Source of the DNA: Branchinecta lynchi
Lineage: Eukaryota > Arthropoda > Branchiopoda > Anostraca > Branchinectidae
DNA length: 64,000 bases
Assembly: GCA_023053575.1 (NCBI GenBank)
Contig: JAKZAP010000021.1
Location: 18,414,212 to 18,478,211 of the forward strand
Direction: 5' to 3'
Position numbers and translations under genes: made by a program. Below the pieces are notes generated by a model. The model was given only the letters and a program-made list of their open reading frames with translations, searched no databases and was not told the DNA's origin. Shown here one piece after another: positions 23,480 through 33,475 of this stretch; within the stretch, counting starts at the first letter, position 1, and every line of letters starts with the position of its first letter.

Positions 23480-23985
23480 CTTAAGGCATTTTTCCGTGTT
23501 CCCACAAACAGTTTGTGGGTCGATTGTGGCTCGAAAAGAGTGTTTCCGCGTTGTTTTGTGCGGCCCACAACTGTGTTTCTGCGACAAACAAGACTTTCTT
23601 GGCTCGCTTTGTGGCTCAAATTCGACAAACAACTGGCGAGGTGATTGTCGATTTTGTGGCTCGATTCTGGCGGGAAATTCAAATAAAGCAGCAAAATAGT
23701 GTTTAAACAATAAAGTTCACTACTTTTTCAAGCATATAGACTTAAAACTGAGGATCCCTTTTGCACATAATGGTAAGGAACTAAGCCTGGAGTTCTATCT
23801 ATTGAGATTTTACATGAATTTTATTTTTGTTTTCAGATATTTGAAATTTCCGCCAAAAAAATAGACAAAACGACGTTTCCGCGAGTTTCAACTCGTGGCT
23901 CGACTGTGTGGCACACAATCGTGTTTCCGCGACAAACACCCAGAAGTGTGTGGCCCACAATTGTGTCGCGGAAAAAGGCCTTTAG
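23480..23985. mobile_element. TIR element with AGGC(A/C)TTTTTCCG ends
   Basis: Left end TTAAGGCATTTTTCCGTG, right end CGCGGAAAAAGGCCTTTAG. The interior repeats TGTGGCTCGA, GCGACAAAC and GTGTTTCCGCG. A shorter relative at 51184-51326 shares CAGAAGTGTGTGG/CCACACACTTCTG and both ends. Overlapping frames on both strands are by-products. Confidence 0.6.
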
Positions 23986-24440
23986 TGCACCAGGGTTTGT
24001 GTCTTGGCAGAAAGAGAAGGCATTTCAGGGATCTTTTTGAGACTGGTCTGGTTTAGAATGAGTTCGATGTTAGTTTTAATACAAAATACTGTAAATAAAA
24101 ACCAATTTTCTTTACACTAGGCTACTGCATGGTAAATTACCCCCATGCATTTATCTGCATATTTTTATTCTTGTAAACTGCATGTTTGGGGTTATAAAAG
24201 GACGCCCTTTCTCGCACAAAGTCAGTGAGTTTCTGATGTAGAAATTCTATGTTTCTGAAGTTTTTAACTGTCGTACGTAGCGCATGTCCTTAGTAGAGGT
24301 GAAGTCAACTTACGAAATTTGTTTTATGTATCCTAAGTTACGTCGTTACGTACTTACGTTACGGAAAGAGATCGGCCTTTTTTCTCTTTTTTTTTGATCG
24401 GCCACAAGTCCCTTAAGTAGGCCAGTGTGAAGGGGCCACG

Positions 24441-25190
24441 TAACCACTTTAGATAGATAGATAGATATGTTTATTGATCCAACTAGTAGCGCCGACATGG
24501 CACTAAATACGTCGACCATTACATTTAAATACTTGAATAATTGAGTAAAATACTTGAATATACACAATTATTACATAAAAGAAAATAAATCACTTAGAAT
24601 CCACTTGTTTTTTGTTAATCTTCTCAGTGAAATATCGTACAAAGGAATTTGAATACCGGTTTGTGCGACATTTAACTGGCACAAGGAGATTTTGATGCCG
24701 TGTCCGTCCTGTCACCGGTGCTAGATCTGGCAGAATATCTCTGTGTTTTTCACTGGCAAGGATTGATCGGGCAAAACGTAAAATTAAGTTTTTCCGGCGG
24801 ACATGGAGTGGCTCAAGTCTTAATAGAGGAGGGAAGCTTCGCAACCGTTGTATTTCAGTCCTAGCATAATGCGGCACGCTTTGATTTGCAGTGATTCAAT
24901 GTCTTCGTTATGTTGTATGCTTCTTTGCACAAAGGGTCCCCAAACTGGGCAGGCATACTCCAGTAGCGGTCGCACGTATGTCACATAAGCTAATTTCAAA
25001 GATTCTACACCGAATCCAAATCGCTTCATTGTCGTGATGGACTGGAGTGCAGCATTCCCTTTCTTCACGAGGTTGCAAACATGGTCACTGAATTTGCAGT
25101 CTTCGGTGAAAGTGACACCCAACAAAGTGTGACTCTTAACCATATTAAATATAGTCAGGCTCATTGAATTCACTTTTCAGCGGGTTGAAT
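24441..25190 (-). mobile_element. LINE 3' fragment (reverse transcriptase C-terminus)
   Basis: On the minus strand, 25173-24820 reads LLGVTF...YVRPLLEYACPVWGPF...LESLQIKACRIMLG, the thumb and tail of a CR1/Jockey-like reverse transcriptase. The frame shifts and continues at about 24877-24590 (ILASEKHRDILPDL...SFVRYF). The 3' end is a (TATC)n tail at 24441-24466. It is 5'-truncated and frameshifted. Confidence 0.8.
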
Positions 25191-25288
25191 CGAATCACTT
25201 TACACTTTTGCGGGTTTAGAGTTAGTTTTGCAAGGTCACAGTCACGATGAAAAGAAGGCACTAAGTCGGGTTCAAATTGTGGTAAAGT

Positions 25289-25640
25289 GACTCAATCAAT
25301 CAATCAATCAATTTTATTTAGAACCCTAATAGCATTAGGCTAACATGGGCCGGAAAAATAAACACTCACTACAATACAAGTAAGACGCAAACTAACAAAC
25401 AATAAATAAGAAACGAACATAGATCACGAACAGTTAAAATGTTTAGTAAAATACGGAACGAATGAATTAAGGTATCTTTCGGAAGATTTCGTAGATGGGG
25501 GAACAATCTTGGGTTTTGGGTCGTCCTTGCTTCGCGTATTCGGTCCATGAGAGGGTGTAACGAAGTCTGGAAGGAGGGTCCTGTGGTGTTGAGAATTCAA
25601 AATTTGGTGGCCAAAACTCCTTGATTGACTAGGAATTTGA
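25289..25640 (-). mobile_element. Retroelement 3' end with (TTGA)n tail
   Basis: CAATCAATCAATCAATCAAT at 25289-25314 followed by TTTTATTTAGAACCC looks like the 3' tail and end of a minus-strand retroelement. Its body to about 25640 has no frame I can recognise. Confidence 0.4.
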
Positions 25641-26193
25641 GCAAGAACGACAAATCGTCAACAAACTCAGCACGATCGGCGAAGTCAGCAAGGATAAAAT
25701 GTGACATTGCCAGTGTGAAATGCAATGTGAAAGCACCTTAAGTGCTGTTCCAACACAAGATATGATATTTAAGCGCTTGAGAACTTGTTGTTTTTTGGGA
25801 TCCATGAACTGTGTGGCCTTGTTGTCGTCACGTTCTAGTGGAAGCCATGTCTTTCCCTTTGTCCACCCATTCACGATCCTCCCAGAAGTAGACCCCCCCC
25901 CCCCCCCCCCCGTGAAAAATCTCAGAAAGTCCCCAAATTAACACCAGTAATTTGCACTCACGAAAGATACAGGAAAAGCTTCGTTCCATCTTTCGTGACA
26001 CTTTTTAATTCTCACGACTAAAAATGAATTTGTTTTGTTTCATTCGCATTTATATGATTTGGTTGTGCTTAAATTGTATATATATATATTGACATATGCA
26101 AATCTGCTGTAAATGTCCGTTGACAACGTTTTCATGTATTATATGTTGACGAGAAATGCAAATCCGGCATGATTGCTGTGAAAGTCATTTTTA

Positions 26194-26231
26194 AATTAAA
26201 TTCTACTCTACTCTACTCTACCCTTTTTCAG
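26194..26231 (+). promoter_or_regulatory. (CTCTA)n microsatellite serving as polypyrimidine tract of exon 4
   Basis: TCTACTCTACTCTACTCTACC is followed directly by CTTTTTCAG|G at the exon 4 acceptor. The pyrimidine-rich repeat occupies the place of the polypyrimidine tract. Confidence 0.6.
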
Positions 26232-26444
26232 GTCGGGACTGTGAAATCACCCAAATAGGAGCCGCCAATGGCACCAAGAAACACAACCGCTACCTTTTTC
26301 CTGAACGTGGTATCAACCCTTTCGTACAGAAGTTAACCGGAATAACTGTGGTCGGTCGTCAGATGTTCTATAAGAAGAAAGAAGTCGACAGCGTCGATGC
26401 TAAACAAGGGTTGCTGGAGTTTTTTGGTTGGCTTGAGAAAATCG
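26232..26444 (+). CDS. DEDDh exonuclease gene, exon 4
   Basis: Acceptor TTTTTCAG|GT and donor AATCG|GTAAGC. It encodes residues 126-197 and enters and leaves in phase 1. ExoI continues here as CEITQIGA, with the substrate-contacting strand after FDLETTG. NRYLFPERGINPFVQKLTGIT corresponds to the usual P-x-x-x-I...H/K-x-L-T-G-I segment of DnaQ-like nucleases. The following helix (AKQGLLEFFGWLEKI) leads into ExoII in exon 5. Confidence 0.9.
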
Positions 26445-26464
26445 GTAAGCAAGACAGGTCTCAC

Positions 26465-26620
26465 ATTAGTTTTCTTGCATATATTCAAACAATGTTTACA
26501 ACGGATACGTCAGCTATGATTCTTCATCAGCGATATTTCGGCCCTTCTTGGCAAGGGTCCACGTTGTAAACATTGTTTGAATAAATGTTTCAAAGTTAGC
26601 TTAAAGAATATTGATTTTCT
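26465..26620. repeat. Foldback element, copy 3 (short)
   Basis: CATATATTCAAACAATGTTT starts it and AAACATTGTTTGAATAAATG closes it. The centre retains GATATTTCGGCCCTTCTTGG then CAAGGGTCC, one arm of the core hairpin. It begins only about 20 bp past the exon 4 donor. Confidence 0.7.
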
Positions 26621-26635
26621 TGCATATCTTAAAGC

Positions 26636-26690
26636 AGTGGTTCCCAACTGGCGGTACGCGTACCCCAAGGGGTACGCGAAGGAACCAAAA
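26636..26690 (+). mobile_element. Terminal fragment of a hAT transposon
   Basis: CAGTGGTTCCCAACTGG followed by GGTACGCGTACC is the classical hAT-type terminus (CAGnGGTTCnCAACC). No opposite end was found nearby. Confidence 0.5.
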
Positions 26691-27294
26691 CTGATTTAGT
26701 CTGTAGATTCAAAATCTCGCCTCACTTATTTTTGATTGGCGAAAGCCTAATATTTCCAGCAGAGGCATCAACAGCCAAAATGTATGTCATGGGGCAAGGT
26801 ATTTTTACTGACCGACAAGTCATTTTTACCGACTGTTTTTTTTTTTTTTTTAAACAACTGCTTTTAAGAAAAATCGCGGCGCTTCGCGCCGACTTTTTAC
26901 TTTTTAATCGTCTGGCCAATCTTTTTGGGGGGATGGGTATTGTCAACCTGTGCGTGACTCCTCTGGTTACAAGCCCTAGTGAAAGTCAGTGAAATAATCT
27001 TCATTCAAAAATAGCTATCCTACTGCCGTAAAATCTGTTCCTGTGTCAGACAATATTGTTTCAAGAAGAATCGAAAAACATAGCAAGTGATATTGTCATT
27101 CAGGTGCGAATTAAGCTAACAAAAAAGTTTGCGATGCAGCGTGATGAAAGGACGGATAACATCAAAACCAAACACAGAAACAGGCTGACTGTAAAAAATG
27201 TGCCGCTACGCCAAATTTTTGCTACAAAGCAGCATCTAGTGATTGCCTCATTGATTGTGTAAATAGTTATACACATATGTGCCGTATCATTTCT

Positions 27295-27375
27295 GATGAC
27301 AACTTTTGTCGGTGCCTGCCGGTGCCGAGTCGGGGTGCACAGCCGGTGGCGAGGAGTGGGCAACCCCTCGGGGGG
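27295..27375. repeat. Partial MITE of the GAGGGG/CCCCTC family
   Basis: GGTGCACAGCC and GAGTGGGCAACCCCTCG match the right half of the MITEs at 31001-31160 and 31813-32007. The left half is missing or scrambled; a GGTGTACACC fragment lies at about 27800. A G12 run follows. Confidence 0.45.
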
Positions 27376-27387
27376 GGGGGGGAGCAA

Positions 27388-27710
27388 TTATCGATTGTTC
27401 TCATTTGCCAACAGTTTTTTTCCAAAGTTTAGTATCAGTTGTAGAGGATCGGGATTCTCAACAGAGACAGTGCTTCTCGTAATACTGATAGCCAGAAGCC
27501 CGGAACCCATTATGATTTTGGTTGCGCGTTTCTGTACGGATTCGAGCCCTTCCGATAGATAAACCGTGTTTTGTACTTTGGGTCCCCATACCAGGCAGCA
27601 GTATTCCAAAAGGAATACTGCTTTGTCAAGAATAAACGCCGACCTGACGCGTTTTTCCATTTTTCTCCCCAGGACTTTGTGTAAGCTATACACCTTTTTC
27701 CCGGCACCGG
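27388..27710 (-). mobile_element. LINE reverse transcriptase C-terminal fragment
   Basis: The minus-strand frame reads FILDKAVFLLEYCCLVWGP then LESVQKRATKIIMG, the same YACxVWxP...LExxQxxA motif pair seen at 24820-25173. It is short and isolated. Confidence 0.65.
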
Positions 27711-28224
27711 ATCTGGCCGTCAGTTAGGCACCTCATCTTTTAGCGATTTTAAATATGCTGATTTAATTATTATAATTCGTGGAAACCGGTGCACTCGGTG
27801 TACACCAAAATCGAGAATAGGCAACCGCTCAGATCTCTTCGAATTTTTTTTTTAGATTAGATTAGATTATGTTTGACGGTGCAAAACGGATACGTCAGCT
27901 ACATTTTGTTAGAGCTATCAATAGAGCGTCAAATATGATTCGCAGTCACCTGAATTAATGAATGAATGATCGTTTTAATTTAAAAGAAAAACTATCACAG
28001 CAAAATGCCGAATTCGGTTCTTCGTGTCAAACGTCAAAAATATACTGAATGAAATATAAATTATAAATTCCTTCGGCTGAAGGAATATCTATTCGATTAT
28101 GTTTATTACAAACAAATTCACGCCACGTAATCTGCATCGCCTGCAGGGAGAGTCCCGGAACAGGCGAAAAACAAAATTCACATCTTTTTACCAATGAAAA
28201 ATTCGAAATTCGTAAGAATTCGAA

Positions 28225-28800
28225 ATTCTCATTTCCCGAATTCGGTCATCTGTGGGGAGGATGAACCCGAATCTTGTGGCATGCGTAACTCCCGAATTAG
28301 TGATCCGGATCCCAGTGAAACTTGGTAGACTTTACTTTCTGTTATGTTGTTAACTCGTCCGGACAACACCCGATCACTCCGTGGGAGAGTTGGAGGGGGG
28401 CGAGTCCCAGAAATATTACGGGTGGAGGGATTTAGACGAGATCGTCTAGTAGGAGTAGGTCACAACTCCCAGATCTGGGGGAGTTGGAAGGGGAGGAGTG
28501 ATCGCCTGACAGTTTGAGGGATCGGCTCATCGGCATACAGAACTGTTGTACGGCCTATGTGTGCAATTTGGGTATCAGGGCTGGATCGTAAGTTGTGGGG
28601 GGGGGTAGAGGGGGTCCCTTGTACTTTGTGGTGCCATAAGGGCTGACATGACTGCAGGATTGGGACGAAACTTGTAAGCCAGAACAGCCATAAACATGGT
28701 GTGTCATTTTGTATCTGAAGTCTGGTGCTAATTCTATCACCTTGTGGTAGAGTTCGTGAGGTCCCCGGTAAAACTGAAAGGTAGAGAAATAGCGCTCTAC
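28225..28800 (+). repeat. Degenerate family 1 element
   Basis: AGTGATCCGGATCCCAGTGA then AACTTGG, GTGGGAGAGTTGGAGGGGGG and a further GGACGAAACTTG are decayed family 1 modules. No complete end is visible. Confidence 0.5.
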
Positions 28801-28814
28801 ATGGAATTATACAA

Positions 28815-28896
28815 GGTAGCGTGGCCGAGTGGTCTAAGGCGCTGGTTTTAGGCACCAGTCTCTTCGGAGGCGAGGGTTCGAATCCCTCCGCTGCCA
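28815..28896 (+). tRNA. tRNA-Leu (anticodon UAG)
   Basis: 82 nt, intronless, type II. The acceptor stem GGTAGCG pairs with CGCTGCC with one G-T pair, and A28896 is the discriminator. Box A (GTGGCCGAGTGG) and box B (GGTTCGAATCC) are canonical. The anticodon stem CTGGT/ACCAG encloses TTTAGGC with anticodon TAG, and the long variable arm is the CTCTTCGGAG hairpin. A T5 run at 28898 is a Pol III terminator. CCA is not encoded, as expected in a nuclear gene. It lies inside intron 4 of the exonuclease gene, on the same strand. Translations of the opposite strand are spurious. Confidence 0.95.
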
Positions 28897-29039
28897 CTTT
28901 TTGCTTTTGCTTTTATCAGATTTATTAATGTCTCCGGCTCCCTTGTCCCTAATGCTTTTCTAGAGATAGGAGAGATGGGTAGTTCAGGTTCTATTGTAAA
29001 ATCGAGACGCTGACTTGGATGTTGAATCTGCGCTATCGC

Positions 29040-29290
29040 TAGTAAAATTCAGAAGACCATATACTTTTGATGACTATCTCTCCTTGCCGATGCAAAATCT
29101 CCGGCCTCTCCGGGTATCTAGCGGAAGAAAGGCAGATGTGGTGTCAAAGCTGCTCCCAAAGATCGCGGTGATTGATTGACCCAGGATTTGAGTCGTTGAG
29201 CTTGAGTCGTACGGACACGCCTACTCCTTCTTCCTGAGGATCGCTGGCGTGTTTTGGACTTAGTCATATAGAGTATTGTTGAAGGTGCTG
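29040..29290 (+). repeat. Interspersed repeat R4, copy 1
   Basis: Contains CCAAAGATCGCGGTGATTGA, CTCCTTCTTCCTGAGGATC and GTTTTGGACTTAGTCATAT. Copies: 40775-40905 (same strand) and 51665-51865 (opposite strand). No tRNA-like head or poly-A tail was found, so the class (SINE or MITE) is open. Confidence 0.6.
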
Positions 29291-29399
29291 GGAGAGCCAT
29301 TAAGACCCTTTGGTAATATCACCAAGATATCACGCACACTCCTGCAGGCTTAAGGACGGCGTTCGCACGAAAGTCGCGTAAAGTTGCTCCGCTAAAAGC

Positions 29400-30325
29400 G
29401 AGGCTTCACCTTCCAGATTTTTCTTCCGTATTCCGGTCAATAAATGACGTACCTGATAAATGCCCTGTCAGAAAGGCATTTGAGACTCTTTGCAAGGAGG
29501 CTGAGCAACTGAAACTGACTGTCAGCTCAGAAAAGAGCACACTCATCAGATTTAACTTCCTGAAACAAGATGCACCTGCTACAGATTATGTCCTTAGTTC
29601 GAGCAAAACCATCAAGATCCTGGGACTTCATCTGGACGAGAACCTAAGCATGGAGACACATGTGTCAAAAATAGTCTCGAAAACATCATACCTACTCAAG
29701 TTCTTCGCTAAACTACGAAGGTTCGCCATCCCCAAGGACACAATGGTAACATGTTATAAAACATACATTAGACCTGCCACCGAGTACGCCTGCGCAGTTT
29801 GGCATCCGATGATAACACAGAACCAGAGTTCTAGGCTAGAATCCCTACAAAAACGAGCATGCAAGATGATCCTCGGACTGTCGTATGTGACGTACGAGGA
29901 TAGCGTCGAGAAACTTAAAATCCCAACACTTTCGAAGAGACGTCACGATCTAACCATGGCATTTGGCACGAAATGTCTTAGATCAGAACACCATCGTGAC
30001 ATCCTACCCGAATTCTCCCCCCTCCCGAACTATCGAACACGGCGTGCCGAAAAACTTAAGGGACTCGATCCACTCCTCCAACCACCACCGACAAAATCAA
30101 GTCAACGCTACACAAAGTCGTTCGTGCCATATTTTATCCGTCATCACAACCTGAAAATAGAAGGAAAAGAAGACAATGAAGAGTTTTGACAAAATGTGGA
30201 TTAATTGTATATATTGAGTGTTTTATTTGTGTATTTCATGACGCGCATAAATTGTTGACCTCCCAGGTTATTTTTTTCCTTGTGTAAAGATATTGGGCAA
30301 ATAAAAATGATTCTGATTCTGAGAC
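29400..30325 (+). mobile_element. LINE 3' fragment, longest in the window
   Basis: Reads from about 29450 (KAFETLCKEAEQLKLTVSSE) into the frame 29650-30189: IKILGLHL, TYIRPATEYACAVWHP, LESLQKRACKMILG, HHRDILPEFSPLP and a Lys-rich end. This is the thumb and C-terminal tail of a CR1/Jockey-like reverse transcriptase. The YADD active site is absent, so the copy is 5'-truncated. The 3' end ATAAAAATGATTCTGATTCTG is a short repeated tail. The open frame is nearly intact, so the insertion is comparatively young. Confidence 0.85.
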
Positions 30326-30699
30326 AGGCGTTTTCGTCGAGACGGATCTGGAAGGTGAAGCCAGGCCAAAAATGTCTGGAAGTCCGGGGGTGTTGGACAC
30401 CCCAGATTCCGGATGTCTGGAAGGTACCATAGAGGCAATCCATTCGAGAGACAGAACAAATATGCAAATGTAGGAAGGAAAAGGAAAGTGATTGGCAGTT
30501 GTGACTGCGGGATGCAAGAGATATTTGAAATGCGAAAGGGATATCTAGGAAATGTTGAAGAAAGCAAAACTGGATGTCAATCATTATCATGAAAATCTGG
30601 AAGGGTTGTCTTGACTATGCGGAAGCCCCGGACGTCTGGTAATCTGGAAGGTGAAGCCTGGCTTTAACCCGCGTAAAGTACTTTACGGAAGCAGGCAAG

Positions 30700-31370
30700 A
30701 AGTTCAACTTTAGTTAACTTTTATCGTAAAGTTCGGAAGGCTGACGAATAAGAGAAGAGATCGGAAATAAGAAATGAAAATAAATTCGAAAACGGGGAAT
30801 AGGAGACAGAAAAATGATGATATGATGAGTCTTGTGATTTATATGATAATAATATAATAAGGTCGAATATCTTGAAACGTTTTTGGCAAGGATAACTGTA
30901 AACAATTTTTTTTTTTAGAATTTTGTTTGTCTTGTTGGTTTTTGTCAGGTCTCAACTTTAGTTAACTCTTATCGTAAAGTTCGGAAGGTTGACCAATAAG
31001 AGAGGGGTTACTCACTCCCCAAACCCGTGTACACCGGGTGCCGGTGCCGGAAGGTACCATCCAATTTAATAGTCGGTGTTTAAAAATCACAAAGTTTAAT
31101 AAAGTGCATTGCTGCCGGGAATGAGTGTACACCGGGTGCCGGAGAGTGAGTAACCTCTTGCCAATAAGAGAAGAGGTCGGAAATAAGTAATGAAAATAAA
31201 TTCGAAAATGGGGAATAGGAGACAGAAAAATTATGATATGATGATTCTTGTGATTTATATGATAATAATATAATAAGGTCGAATAACTTGAAACATTTTT
31301 GGCAAGGATAATTATAAACAATTTTTTTTTTTTAGAATTTTGTTCGTCTTGTTGGTTTTTGTCAGGTGAG
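30700..31370 (+). repeat. Tandem direct duplication (about 250 bp unit), second copy carrying a MITE
   Basis: The block from CAACTTTAGTTAACT to TTTTTGTCAGGT occurs at 30703-30950 and, interrupted, at 30952-31366. Apart from the MITE at 31001-31160 the copies are nearly identical, so the duplication is recent. Apparent frames on the minus strand are repeated by the same event. Confidence 0.85.
31001..31160. mobile_element. MITE of the GAGGGG family, with 8-bp target duplication
   Basis: 160 bp with ends AGAGGGGTTACTCACTC and GAGTGAGTAACCTCTTG, flanked by CCAATAAG on both sides (30993-31000 and 31161-31168). The first copy of the surrounding duplication (near 30745) keeps the uninterrupted site. 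GTGTACACC palindromes inside link it to the MITE at 31813. The 8-bp duplication indicates hAT. Confidence 0.9.
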
Positions 31371-31812
31371 TTGTGAAGAAAGAATTACTTAGTGGATTAA
31401 ATTGTTTTGAACTTATTTATTTATTTATACGAGTTTAGTTATTGAATTATTCTAATTTATTTATTGGAGGTTCCTTGCCTGTATCTGGATATTAACCATG
31501 GCACAATGTTAATAAATATCTACCTGTGGTTCATTCATGATAATAATAATCTCTAATACTTATACATTTTTTCTTTCTAGAACAAATTGCCACAAACAAC
31601 TCTCGTAATGTTACCTAGGTCAAATTCCCGTTTGAGTGGCGACAAACTTTACGGAGCATACTTTGCGAAAAACTGTACGAACTTTACCAACGAGTCGAGT
31701 CGACCAGTCGTCCTTTAGTGTATCGCCAGTTTAAAGTTAAGCTAACTCCGGGATATTCTTCACCCAACCCTTTGTTGGCAGAGTGTGTTTTTTCTCAACA
31801 GACTGGCCGTGC

Positions 31813-32007
31813 CGAGGGGCTGCCCACTCTCCGCCACTTGGTGTACACCATGTTGCGCCACCCATCCAGCACGCGCGCCACTCTTCCGCCACGCGCGCAA
31901 CCCGCCCGCCTCTTGCTAAAAAAATACTTATTTTCCGCCACGCGCGCCACCCATCCGCCAAGCGCGCCACCTGGTGTATACCGATTTTGAGAGTGGACAA
32001 CCCCTCG
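31813..32007. mobile_element. hAT-type MITE immediately upstream of exon 5
   Basis: 195 bp with ends CGAGGGGCTGCCCACTCTC and GAGAGTGGACAACCCCTCG. It is flanked by perfect 8-bp direct repeats GGCCGTGC (31805-31812 and 32008-32015). The interior is GC-rich with repeated CGCGCGCCAC words. Its right end lies 35 bp from the exon 5 boundary. Confidence 0.95.
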
Positions 32008-32042
32008 GGCCGTGCTGTGACCTATTTTTTTTCTCTTTGCAG

Positions 32043-33082
32043 GAACGCCGGTCATTCTCGTTGCTCACAACGCCAAGGCCTTCGATTCCCGCGTCCTGAT
32101 TCAGGTCGCTCTCGAGCACAACCTTCTTGACAACCTTCAGAAAGCGATCATCGGTTTTTCCGACACGCTCCTCCTCTTCCGCTCAAAATTCCCGCGCTCA
32201 AATAACTTCAAGCTCAAAACGCTAGTTAAGCAGTACTGCCAAGGCGATTTCGCTTGGCATAACGCCATGGCTGACGTGAATGCGATGATGAAACTATGCC
32301 AAGCAACGAACGTATCGCGGCTTGAATTTATCGCAAATTCGTTCTCGACCGATTTTTTGCGGCGCGTGCTCGAATTCACCCCAATGATAGACGACGGGTG
32401 CTTCCAGAAAGAAATAGCGCGCAAGATTGTCACACAGAGGCTTGGCGTGGCTGACCTCGAATGCGCGGCGCTCGAGAGCCTGGAGACGTTGGGAAGCGTA
32501 CTCAAAACGATCACTACCTACAAACCGATGATTCAGAGAATATATGGCTTTTTTGAGACACAGAGATTCTCAAAAGAGGATTTTGTAATTAATGACGAAT
32601 TAGAGAAATCGCTTAATGAGATAGAAATGGGACAGATGTCTAGTCAGATAGGAAAAAGTGGCGGCAAGACCACCGTTTCCAGGAAGATAACTGCCATCAA
32701 AGGTTCTAGCGTGGAAGAGAGCTTCACAAAGATCACCGTAAAGACCTCAGCTGCAGCCAAAGATAACAAACCTGTCCGGAAAGGAAAACAAACTCAACCT
32801 AAAGCGACCTCTCAACTTAGGAAAGCCGGGTCTGCTAAGAAAGCGGCAAAGAAGCCCGCTTCTGTCCAGGTAGAACCTAAAGGCTCTATCCAGATAGAAT
32901 CCTACGATTCTGTTAAAGTAGAGACTTCGGTGCTGGTTGACAGTAGCCGCGTAGCTACTGTAAGGATTGAAAAGCTGTCGAGTGCGTCTGTTCAGATCGC
33001 TTCAGTGGAGACAGAAAGTGCGAAAAAGCGTGTTAATGATCCTAACCAGGTCGAGTGTAAAGCTACTGCCAAAGAATCTTAA
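32043..33082 (+). CDS. DEDDh exonuclease gene, exon 5 (ExoII, ExoIII, C-terminal region, stop)
   Basis: Acceptor TCTTTGCAG|GA; the frame from phase 1 runs to the stop at 33080-33082, making 542 codons in total. HNAKAFDSRVL is ExoII (D211), FKLKTLVKQYC is the conserved helix between motifs, and WHNAMADV is ExoIIIe-type with H269 and D274, so the nuclease is DEDDh. Expected activity: metal-dependent 3'-5' removal of nucleotides from DNA or RNA. Residues about 290-390 are helical, including an EIARKIVTQRL stretch resembling the C-terminal module of PML-C/PolC-like animal exonucleases (from memory of the family). Residues about 395-542 are disordered: Lys/Ser/Val-rich with recurring VQVE, IQIE, VKVE and VQIA steps. 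The exact family and the substrate are not established. No AATAAA follows; ATTAAA occurs at about 33246 and 33263. Confidence 0.92.
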
Positions 33083-33131
33083 ACAAATTTTTAATATTTC
33101 TTTGCCTACATTTTGCGCGGGACCAGGATTT

Positions 33132-33475
33132 TTATTCGACGGTGCAAAACAGATAAGTCGGCTACATTTTATTAGAGCTATATTTCGACCCTTCTTGGCA
33201 AGGGTCCTCTTCAGGCTCAAGCTGGAAAATGAACTTGTGGAAAACCTATTAAAGATTCCTCATTAAATATCTGATTTTATGAACTTCTGAAAATCGATTG
33301 GAGTTAAAGCTGGTGCTGTAATTTCATTCTGGACACAGCTGCTGTTTTTGTTGTTTGAGTGGGTCGTCGAAAAGGTAGATTCTTCTGCATTTTCGGTTCA
33401 CCTGTCAATATAGCTCTAATAAAATGTAGCTGACTTATCCGTTTTGCACCGTCAAATATGATCCGCATTCAGCTT
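33132..33475. repeat. Foldback element, copy 4, just after the exonuclease stop
   Basis: Left arm GACGGTGCAAAACAGATAAG...TTATTAGAGCTATATTTCG and right arm TATAGCTCTAATAAAATGTA...TTTTGCACCGTC are inverted. The left arm holds GACCCTTCTTGGCAAGGGTC. It starts 50 bp past the stop codon and is likely part of the 3' UTR. Related partial pieces lie at 27870-27945 and 38525-38620. Confidence 0.75.

Noticed and set aside
28460..28897. 145-codon frame starting with MAAEGFEPSP
   Set aside because: The first part is the antisense translation of the tRNA-Leu gene, a common false protein.
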